Shown piece by piece: positions 12,023-17,778 of a stretch of 24,618 nucleotides of DNA. Numbering within the stretch: the first letter of the stretch is position 1; the number at the start of each line of letters is the position of its first letter. The notes beneath the pieces are model-generated. The model was not told the origin of the DNA and did not search any database. It saw only the letters and a list, made by a program, of their open reading frames with translations. The translations under genes and the position numbers were made by a program. The stretch spans positions 1-24,618 of the IMG/VR virus record IMGVR_UViG_3300042197_003773; one strand, written 5' to 3'. Source of the stretch: a virus.

Positions 12023-12630
12023 ACGGATACCGTGTACTCGTTAAAGGCTACGATGTCGTCGATATCAGCGTATAAGGCTTCCAGCGATTTATTGTTATCA
12101 ATAATGTGCGTTAAGCCTATGGAGTAATCGTTCTCGGGGTCAGCCAGGGCGCGGAGGTGATCGAGGCTGCCCTCGGAGGCGTGGCGGGTGTTGCGTTTGA
12201 TGTCGGGGCGGGTGACCTTCCAGAGCTGGGCGCCGAAGCGATCGAGGAGAGCGGCTTCGTTGGGGAAGCGCATGTCGTCGACGACCACTTTGGTTACGCC
12301 CTGGAGGTGGAGGCGCATGTAGCGGGAGGTCCAGCAGCGGAGCCAGATCTCGGGGTGGACGCAGTCGCGGCCCCACTCGGTGCCAAGTGTGCGGAGTAGG
12401 TGGCGGGCGTCGACGTGTTCGTCGATCTCGGGGAGGGGCGCAGTCTTGGCGACGTGCGTCATGTGGTGGGCGTCCTGGGCGCTGTAGCCGAAGTCCAGCA
12501 GCAGGGTGCTGATCATGGCTTTCAAGGGCTCGGCGAAGCTGAGGTGGGTGTAGCCGTGGTGGGTGACGAGGTGATCAGCGATGGTGGATTTGCCGCTGCC
12601 GGCGGCGGGGGAGTAGATGCCGATGAGCAT
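12019..12630 (-). CDS. Deoxynucleoside monophosphate kinase
   Basis: 203 aa. Walker A is at residues 8-16 (PAAGSGKST), followed by the AEPLKAMISTLL segment typical of phage dNMP kinases (T4 gp1-like P-loop family). The LRTLGTEWGRDCVHPEIWLR segment is the dNMP-binding lid/base part found in this family, and VVVDDMRFPNEAALL is the second conserved signature. The enzyme phosphorylates dNMPs with ATP to supply precursors for phage DNA synthesis in the cytoplasm. It lies 2 bp downstream of the unknown 129-aa gene, in the same operon as the nuclease. The first 500 bp of the coding region are C-rich at third positions while the last 110 bp are AT-richer. Confidence 0.88.
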   Translation of the reverse strand: MLIGIYSPAAGSGKSTIADHLVTHHGYTHLSFAEPLKAMISTLLLDFGYSAQDAHHMTHVAKTAPLPEIDEHVDARHLLRTLGTEWGRDCVHPEIWLRCWTSRYMRLHLQGVTKVVVDDMRFPNEAALLDRFGAQLWKVTRPDIKRNTRHASEGSLDHLRALADPENDYSIGLTHIIDNNKSLEALYADIDDIVAFNEYTVSV

Positions 12631-12632
12631 GA

Positions 12633-13022
12633 TCAGTCGTTGAGGTAGCGGGGATAGAGGAAGACGAGAACCCAGGCGTAGACGGCTTTGCCGGCCTCGG
12701 TGTAGATCGGGGGTGGTTCGTCGCCGTTCTGCTTGGGATCGCCGAGCACTTGCCAGAGTGTGCGAGCTAGGTATTGGACGTTGTGCGTGCTGATGTCGTC
12801 ATTGGTGAGAAGCGCACACAGAGATGCCAGCACGTGGGTAGCTGTAATTTCAAAGTTCAGACCTGTTTTTGTAGTTAGGTCACGGTAGAGCTCCATCGTG
12901 TCCGCACTGTTTGTGTCCTCTAGGTGGGTGGGGTCGATGCCGCGTGCTTGGGCGTGCTGTACGAGTAGGGCGCCACCGATGACGTTGGATACGAGAGCGT
13001 GAATAGGTGTCGTCTCAGTCAT
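12633..13022 (-). CDS. Hypothetical protein, 129 aa
   Basis: Mostly helical: TPIHALVSNVIGGALLVQHA, then YRDLTTKTGLNFEITATHVL, SLCALLTNDDISTHNVQYLA and TEAGKAVYAWVLVFLYPRYL. No catalytic motif or membrane segment is obvious. It starts inside the 3' end of the nuclease gene (ATGA overlap) and ends 2 bp before the dNMP kinase, so it belongs to the replication operon. A role as a partner of the nuclease or kinase is inference from position only. Confidence 0.78.
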   Translation of the reverse strand: MTETTPIHALVSNVIGGALLVQHAQARGIDPTHLEDTNSADTMELYRDLTTKTGLNFEITATHVLASLCALLTNDDISTHNVQYLARTLWQVLGDPKQNGDEPPPIYTEAGKAVYAWVLVFLYPRYLND

Positions 13023-13699
13023 GCACGTGCTCGGGTGAAACGTTTGATGCGGGCCTCGAAGTGCTGCATGTACTGCGTGAGCTGCCGGGGGGAGAGTTCC
13101 TCAATTTGAGGGGCTTCGTCGGGGATAGCAACAACGATCAGGGCGCGAGTTATGTTTAGCCCTTGAGGTTTGTACACGTAGTTGGCCGCGGCTACGTATG
13201 CGGCTACTTGAAGTGAGTACTCGTACATCTTCGCGGGGTTTCGCAGCTTGTCCGCGGTTTTCCAGTCAAGTAGAGAGGGCTGCTCGCCGTCGTCGTCTAA
13301 GTAGGCGATGCAATCGAATGTTCCTGCGTAGCGAAGCGGGTGATAAATGGCACCTTCCATCACGAGAGGTTTACGCACTCGGTCAAGGAAGGCTCGTGAG
13401 CTATTCCAGTAGGGGGTGTTGAGGAAGTCGAAGCCGGGCTCAGTGCCGTCGAGGAGGTAGCGCTCAACAGCGTCGTGATGGCGGGTGCCGCGGAAGCTGG
13501 CCAGGTTGCAGATGAAGTCAGCGCGGGCTTCGCCTACGGATTCGCGCCAGGCCTGCAGGCCTGTGCTGTCGCGGGTGCTGCTCAGGATTGTGGTAACAGA
13601 GCTGCAAGGACCGAGTGGTGTGGAGTAGCTGCGCTCACCGTTCTCGTGGGAGCGGACCGGTTCATACTTGGGGAGGCCGCGGATGGCGTCAGTTGTCAT
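13019..13699 (-). CDS. PD-(D/E)XK superfamily nuclease (RecB/Cas4-like)
   Basis: 226 aa. SSVTTILSSTRDSTGLQAWR is followed by GTRHHDAVERYL (E79), the metal-site strand RYAGTFDCIAYL (D129), LLDWKTADK (D145, K147) and the YSLQVAAY helix (Q164). This E...GxxD...(D)xK...Q order is the PD-(D/E)XK exonuclease pattern found in phage genome-maintenance or recombination exonucleases. It probably degrades host DNA or processes ends for replication and recombination. It sits with dNMP kinase and the candidate ssDNA-binding protein. Its 5' end overlaps the XRE gene by 11 bp. Confidence 0.88.
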   Translation of the reverse strand: MTTDAIRGLPKYEPVRSHENGERSYSTPLGPCSSVTTILSSTRDSTGLQAWRESVGEARADFICNLASFRGTRHHDAVERYLLDGTEPGFDFLNTPYWNSSRAFLDRVRKPLVMEGAIYHPLRYAGTFDCIAYLDDDGEQPSLLDWKTADKLRNPAKMYEYSLQVAAYVAAANYVYKPQGLNITRALIVVAIPDEAPQIEELSPRQLTQYMQHFEARIKRFTRARA

Positions 13700-13922
13700 A
13701 GGGGACGCCCTCGAGGGGGAGCAGGAGTGCGTTGGCGTCGCATTTGAAGACGCGCATGAGATCTGTGAGAATGTTCGGGTCGATCAGCTTGGTTTTGCCG
13801 CTGGCTATGCGACCCAGGGAATATGGAGAGATTCCAGCGGACTCGGCAACATCGCGCAGTGTGAGTTCTGTGCGGAATAGGTGGAAGCGGATGTTGCGAC
13901 CCAGCAGCTTTGTGGTATCCAT
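13689..13922 (-). CDS. XRE-family (Cro/C1-type) transcriptional regulator
   Basis: 77 aa, essentially one helix-turn-helix domain: NIRFHLFRTELTLRDVAESA, GISPYSLGRIASGKTKLIDP, ILTDLMRVFKCDANALLLPL. TLRDVAESAGISPYSLGRIASG is the five-helix XRE HTH with its recognition helix. The size is Cro-like, with no C-terminal oligomerisation/peptidase domain. It lies just downstream of a strong terminator (13931-13957), so its level may depend on read-through. It is a natural candidate to bind the TGAGNCTCA or CTTGTGCAGA sites in the control region; this is inference. Confidence 0.87.
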   Translation of the reverse strand: MDTTKLLGRNIRFHLFRTELTLRDVAESAGISPYSLGRIASGKTKLIDPNILTDLMRVFKCDANALLLPLEGVPYDN

Positions 13923-13930
13923 CGAGGTGT

Positions 13931-13957
13931 AAAAGAAAAAGGGAGCTTTAAGCTCCC
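13931..13957 (-). terminator. Intrinsic terminator after the first early gene
   Basis: On the minus strand GGGAGC-TTAAA-GCTCCC is followed by TTTTTCTTTT. It lies 13 bp downstream of the candidate ssDNA-binding gene and just upstream of the XRE regulator. It should give high expression of the first gene and lower, read-through expression of the rest; antitermination could make this switchable. Confidence 0.85.
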
Positions 13958-13970
13958 CCGTTGGATAGGG

Positions 13971-14504
13971 TTAAGCGGAGGCTTCAGCAAATGGATCTTC
14001 GCCGTCGAATAGACGGTTCAGATCACACTTGAGTTCGTCAAAGCGCTTTTGAATGTCAGCTTTGATCGCTTTAGGAGGTGCGGCGACTAGGGTGTACTCG
14101 GTCTTTTTACCTTCGCCGGTTTTTCCGATCTTGACGTCATAGGCGGTAGGGTCGCCGTAGTCTTCGTCGGAGATGAACTTAAAGAGCTGATCCATCAGAG
14201 TCTTCTGCGTGATCTGCAGAATCTTGAAGTCGTCAGCGGAGTAGTCATAGACAAGACCGGCGATGAAACGCTTAACGGTCTGGTAGCCCTCCTGCTGGCG
14301 GATGTTGGCGGGCAGCTCCTCGGGCTTGGTTTCCCAGCGGATGGGCTTGTTGTCGTTGGTCCAAGCCTCGAAGCCGGTGATACCGGAGCCGAAGAAACGC
14401 ACTCGGACTTCTTCGGTGATCTTGGAGGGGTTCAGGTAGCGGCCGGAACCGGACGACTCCTTGGAGATCTCCTCGATGGCGTCGGGTGACAGGAATGCGG
14501 ACAT
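13971..14504 (-). CDS. Candidate phage ssDNA-binding protein
   Basis: 177 aa. MSAFLSPDAIEEISKESSGS opens a family I recognise from cyanobacterial phages: GRYLNPSKITEEVRVRFFGS, GITGFEAWTNDNKPIRWETK, FIAGLVYDYSADDFKILQIT, QKTLMDQLFKFISDEDYGDP, YDVKIGKTGEGKKTEYTLVA and an acidic tail LFDGEDPFAEASA. 'YLNPSK ... RFF ... GW/AW ... P-R-W' and the beta-rich middle recall OB-fold ssDNA-binding proteins of T4 gp32 or T7 gp2.5 type, and an acidic C-terminus is typical of SSBs that recruit replication partners. The position as first gene after a strong promoter with its own terminator fits a highly expressed SSB. The assignment is by layout, not a firm homology. Confidence 0.7.
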   Translation of the reverse strand: MSAFLSPDAIEEISKESSGSGRYLNPSKITEEVRVRFFGSGITGFEAWTNDNKPIRWETKPEELPANIRQQEGYQTVKRFIAGLVYDYSADDFKILQITQKTLMDQLFKFISDEDYGDPTAYDVKIGKTGEGKKTEYTLVAAPPKAIKADIQKRFDELKCDLNRLFDGEDPFAEASA

Positions 14505-14561
14505 GTGGCGAAATCCCTCGAATAGTGGGTGATGTGCCAGAGGTGCGGGGGTTACCGCCCT

Positions 14562-14622
14562 CTTGTGCAGATCCTAGGGGATCGACGTGATCTTGTCAAC
14601 GCTACCCGGACGCTTGTGCAGA
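14562..14622 (-). promoter_or_regulatory. Early minus-strand promoter with flanking repeat operators
   Basis: On the minus strand TTGACA (14594-14599), a 17-bp spacer and TAGGAT (14571-14576) form a near-consensus sigma-70 promoter about 60 bp upstream of the ATG at 14504. The 10-mer CTTGTGCAGA occurs twice on the plus strand (14562-14571, overlapping the -10 and start site, and 14613-14622, just upstream of -35), 51 bp apart. A repressor binding both would block or loop the promoter. Confidence 0.8.
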
Positions 14623-14628
14623 AATCGA

Positions 14629-14646
14629 TGAGTCTATTGAGACTCA
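14629..14646. repeat. Tandem 9-bp sites in the divergent control region
   Basis: TGAGTCTAT (14629-14637) and TGAGACTCA (14638-14646) are adjacent, in the same 9+9 layout as at 5800 and 10571. They lie upstream of the minus-strand promoter and in front of the plus-strand primase leader, where one protein could control both directions. Confidence 0.75.
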
Positions 14647-14661
14647 TGCAGGCGGGTTGTG

Positions 14662-14734
14662 CCCCCTGCTGGGGGTGGTTACGGTGAACCACGGCCAAGA
14701 AAAAACCCCCTGCGGGTGGCAGGGGGTCTTGGCC
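14662..14734. other. Three stacked hairpins in the primase leader
   Basis: CCCCC/GGGGG with loop TGCT (14662-14675) is followed by GTGGTT/AACCAC with a 6-base loop (14675-14692). A long composite hairpin then pairs GGCCAAGA (14693-14700) with TCTTGGCC (14727-14734) and CCCCCTGC with GCAGGGGG around loop GGGTG. The five-A bulge at 14701-14705 is a T-run on the minus strand, so the inner stem is also a good minus-strand terminator. On the plus strand the block would sit in the 5' leader of the primase mRNA and could attenuate or protect it. The region 14505-14757 holds no gene. Confidence 0.65.
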
Positions 14735-14757
14735 TTCACTTGCTTCCACAGATCGTA

Positions 14758-17529
14758 ATGGACAACGAGAACAAAAGCAACGGTGCAGACTTGCTACAAG
14801 GTCGCGCCATTGAGTTGCTACGGCGAGACGTGTTCCCTGATGGGTGGGCTTTTGTGCCAGTAGCTGGCAAGGCCACCTTCGTCAAAGAGTGGAGCACAAA
14901 GCCGCTGACGCGGATTGAGTGCATGACGGCATACCAGCTCAGGCAGGACTACGTGGGCCTGGGCGTGGTGACAGGATCGTTCTCGGGGGGACTGATTGCT
15001 CTCGACATCGACGGGCCTGAGGCAGATGCGCGCTACCGCGATGTAGCTGGCGCTGAGTACGAGCCCTATGGCGAGGAGCGGACGATGTCGTGGACATCGG
15101 GTAAGCAAGGGCGGCGGCAAATCCTCTACCAGGTGCCAAAGCGGTTGGTGGCCGAGCTCGAGCATGTCAAGACGCTGATTCTGCGCACCGATGACGGTGG
15201 ATGGCATCTGGGGCATGGGGACACCAACCGTGGTGCCGGTGGTGACGTGGATGCGATCAGCGGGGCGGCCTACGAAGAGGTTGTGCTGCGGTTCAACGCA
15301 TGTCAGAGCGTTGTGCCGGGGTCACCGCACCCAGATACCAAGCAGCCCTATCGGTTCCTCAACTACAACGAGGGCCAGGTAGCGACGGCGCCGCAGTGGG
15401 TGCTGGATGTGCTGCGGCCGTACCGGAAGCCGGTGCAGTGGCTGTCTGAGGCGGAGCAGAAGGAGGTCATGAGCGACCTCGGGGGGCTGACGGCGGTGCC
15501 GCCGCGGCAGATCCGCGGGTGGTTCTTCAAGGAGGAGGTGCAGTCGTTACTGCGGCCTCGGTTGGAGCAGCTTGTGTTCCGCCACGAGGTGTTCGACAAG
15601 TACGGGTGGAAGAGCCGCAGCGGGGAGAGGCCGCAACGGATGAGTGGGTGCCCATGGCATGGCGGCCGTAGTGGGACCACGTTCCAGTACGCCGAAGAGA
15701 CCGGGTGCTGGGACTGCAAAGCGTGCGGTGTGGGGGGTGACGTCCTCGATTTCGTGCACAAGATCCGCACCAAGGACATGCACGCGGGGCGACCGAATGG
15801 GCCCGATCTCGAGGCCTATGTGGCAGAGCTGGCCGGCGAGCTCGGGTACGACTATCCGGCGTGTGCGACGGCGACGGAGGTCACCATCAAGGATGCGCCG
15901 CTGAAGCGGCTGACGGGGGAAGAGTTCTTCACGACAGCGGAGCGGATCATCAACGGGTACGACAACGCGGAGCTTGCGCACTATCAGCTGATGGAGCTGG
16001 TGCGCGACTCAGGGCTGACGCACGTCTACAAGTCGGGGCCACAGGTGGAGTCCGCGCTCGAGCGGTTTCTGCTGCACCAGGAGCAGGTGGTAACGGATCC
16101 GCTGTGGCAGGAGAAGGTGCGTGGTGACCGGGACTATCTGATCCCGGACTTTTTGTCGAAGCCGTCCTCGGTGATGCTGCATGCCCGCGGCGGTATGGGT
16201 AAGACCAGGCTGGCGGTGTTGATCTCCAAGATCGTGGGGCAGAAGCGCCCGATGAAGGTGCGGGGGCTGACGGTGGAGCCGACGGTCTCGGGGAATGTGC
16301 TGTTCATCGGCAATGACATGTCGATGACGGACTATGCGGAATACTTCGATCAGCAGGGGATCGACTCCAGCGGGGCTGATCGCTGGATGCACTTCAAGCC
16401 GCAGTGGCAGCAGAGCCAGTATCGGGTGCTGGTGCGGTGGCTGGAGGAGATCAAGCCGGTGCTCGTGGTGGTGGACTCGCTGACCTCGGTGAGCATGATG
16501 ATCGCCGCCAAGGAGTACGAGAAGGAGTACGCCAACACGCTGTACCGCTTGGCGCGGGAGAACGGCACGGCGTTTCCGGCGACGACGTTCCTGTGGATCC
16601 ACCACAACACCAAGGACGGCACGAAGTTCCGGGGGACGGACACGCTGCGGAACGCGGTGCACGAGACCTGGGAGCTCAAGGATCTAACGGATGAGGATCG
16701 GGCGCAGTACGGCGACCATGCGCTCATCCTCGAGATCGACAAGAGCCGGGGCATGCGGGGTGGTGATCGCTTCCTAGTGCGGGAGGACATCGAGGAGGCG
16801 CTGAGCATCGAGGACCTGACTCCGACCGTGACCCGGGAGAACGGAGGCAACGGGGATGAGCAACCGCGGACGATCGTTCTCGGGCTACTCAAGGAGGCTG
16901 AGGTGCCGATGACGGCCAAGGAGCTGCGTTATGCGCTGAATGCGCGGCTGGCGGGGCGCAGGGGGCCGGGGACGTGTGTGAGTGAGAAGACAGTGAAGCG
17001 GTGGGTGCAGCGGTGGGTTGTTGCCGGTCTCGTGGAGGAGTCGGTGGTGAGACAGGGGGGACAGAAAGGGGGGCGCCCTTGCACAGGATTTTCTGTCAAG
17101 GGTCCTATAACAGAGCCACAGAATGTCCAAAACCCCCCTCTTTTCTTCGAGAACGGTTCCAGGGGAAGGGATTTGGGTTTTGGACAGGGTGAGGCAGAAA
17201 ATGTCCAAAACCTCGAAGTGTCCAAAACTCCCGAGGTCGAAACGGTTCAGGCGGATGCAGTCTCAACTGAGACGCATGAGACTGATCTGTCTGTGGAAAA
17301 CTTGGGGAAAAACTCCCCTCAAAGTGGCCCTGAGGTTTTGGACATTTCGGACACCGAGGAGGGGTTGTCCAAAACCTTCGAGGCTGAAACCCTTTCCAGC
17401 ACAGGCGTTTCGGAGAATGGCTCCGAGGTTTTGGACACGGCCTCGGGGGTATATAGGACCCCCCTCTCTACGCAGGACTACGGAGACTGGGACGACACCG
17501 GGTGGGGTGGTACTTCATCTAGGCGGTGA
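14758..17529 (+). CDS. Primase-helicase / replication initiator
   Basis: 923 aa from the ATG at 14758; an upstream in-frame start at 14659 would translate the leader hairpins and is rejected. The N-terminal primase-polymerase (AEP)-like domain has GLGVVTGSFSGGLIALDIDG (acidic pair in ALDIDG, residues 81-86). A zinc-finger follows (CPWH at 298-301, CWDCKACG at 317-324). A RecA/RepA-like ATPase then has Walker A GGMGKT (478-483), FIGNDMS, Walker B VLVVVDSL (D573) and TTFLWIHHNTKDGTKFRGTD. A winged-helix region follows (TAKELRYALNARL ... SEKTVKRWVQRWVVAGLVEE). The last 140 or so residues are low-complexity and overlie the TGTCCAAAAC repeats. It should load at the origin, unwind DNA and make primers for the downstream polymerase. 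The start lacks a Shine-Dalgarno sequence, as do most plus genes here. Confidence 0.9.
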   Translation: MDNENKSNGADLLQGRAIELLRRDVFPDGWAFVPVAGKATFVKEWSTKPLTRIECMTAYQLRQDYVGLGVVTGSFSGGLIALDIDGPEADARYRDVAGAEYEPYGEERTMSWTSGKQGRRQILYQVPKRLVAELEHVKTLILRTDDGGWHLGHGDTNRGAGGDVDAISGAAYEEVVLRFNACQSVVPGSPHPDTKQPYRFLNYNEGQVATAPQWVLDVLRPYRKPVQWLSEAEQKEVMSDLGGLTAVPPRQIRGWFFKEEVQSLLRPRLEQLVFRHEVFDKYGWKSRSGERPQRMSGCPWHGGRSGTTFQYAEETGCWDCKACGVGGDVLDFVHKIRTKDMHAGRPNGPDLEAYVAELAGELGYDYPACATATEVTIKDAPLKRLTGEEFFTTAERIINGYDNAELAHYQLMELVRDSGLTHVYKSGPQVESALERFLLHQEQVVTDPLWQEKVRGDRDYLIPDFLSKPSSVMLHARGGMGKTRLAVLISKIVGQKRPMKVRGLTVEPTVSGNVLFIGNDMSMTDYAEYFDQQGIDSSGADRWMHFKPQWQQSQYRVLVRWLEEIKPVLVVVDSLTSVSMMIAAKEYEKEYANTLYRLARENGTAFPATTFLWIHHNTKDGTKFRGTDTLRNAVHETWELKDLTDEDRAQYGDHALILEIDKSRGMRGGDRFLVREDIEEALSIEDLTPTVTRENGGNGDEQPRTIVLGLLKEAEVPMTAKELRYALNARLAGRRGPGTCVSEKTVKRWVQRWVVAGLVEESVVRQGGQKGGRPCTGFSVKGPITEPQNVQNPPLFFENGSRGRDLGFGQGEAENVQNLEVSKTPEVETVQADAVSTETHETDLSVENLGKNSPQSGPEVLDISDTEEGLSKTFEAETLSSTGVSENGSEVLDTASGVYRTPLSTQDYGDWDDTGWGGTSSRR
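17124..17437. repeat. Iteron-like cluster; candidate replication origin inside the primase gene
   Basis: Seven copies of the 10-mer TGTCCAAAAC or its complement GTTTTGGACA lie within 314 bp. Forward copies start at 17124, 17202, 17219 and 17366; reverse copies start at 17176, 17334 and 17427. Six of the seven extend to an 11-mer ending or starting in CC/GG; the copy at 17219 has T instead. They are read in different frames as VQN, VSKT, LSKT, GFGQ and EVLD, so selection is on DNA, not on the protein. They fall in the disordered tail of a replication initiator, as the lambda origin lies inside gene O. Three TGAGAC-type 9-mers lie in the middle. Confidence 0.75.
17257..17285. repeat. Three 9-bp TGAGNCTCA-type sites within the iteron cluster
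   Basis: GCAGTCTCA (17257-17265), TGAGACGCA (17268-17276) and TGAGACTGA (17277-17285); the last two are tandem. They sit between the two halves of the TGTCCAAAAC cluster, linking the putative regulator site to the putative origin. Confidence 0.6.
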
Positions 17530-17532
17530 GCA

Positions 17533-17754
17533 TCAGCCCCGGCGCCAAGGGAGCTCGTCGTCGAGCTCGGTCAGGTAGCTGGTGCTGATAGGGGTGGACG
17601 CATCTCGCAGCAGTAGCGTTGCTATGAAGCTGCGAGATGTAAAGTGAGACTTAATGAGACTCTTAGCTAGAGCTTTTAGGTCTGCTATATTGGTGCACTC
17701 ATCAACCTGCCGCAATGCTGCTTCTTGCGCAAAGCTAAAGGCAATGTTGTCCAT
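17533..17754 (-). CDS. Hypothetical protein, 73 aa, on the opposite strand between primase and polymerase
   Basis: MDNIAFSFAQEAALRQVDEC leads to TNIADLKALAKSLIKSHFTS and RSFIATLLLRDASTPISTSY. A helical protein with the phrase QxDxCxxIxxLKxLAKxLIKxHFxxRxF, which I associate with small cyanophage and cyanobacterial proteins of unknown function. It runs against the two replication genes, ending 4 bp from the primase stop and starting 25 bp before the polymerase ATG. Two TGAGACTYN sites (17645 and 17655, spaced 10 bp) lie inside it. It could be expressed in the lysogenic state, when replication genes are silent; this is inference. Confidence 0.72.
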   Translation of the reverse strand: MDNIAFSFAQEAALRQVDECTNIADLKALAKSLIKSHFTSRSFIATLLLRDASTPISTSYLTELDDELPWRRG

Positions 17755-17778
17755 GCAAACACTCGCATTTAACTGAGT

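Noticed and set aside
14659-14757. Upstream in-frame start for the primase gene
   Set aside because: It would translate three stable hairpins into a Gly/Pro/Arg-rich peptide; MDNENK at 14758 is the natural start.
16009-16662. 217-aa minus-strand open frame inside the primase gene
   Set aside because: His/Arg/Pro-rich antisense of the ATPase domain; no motif and no upstream signal.
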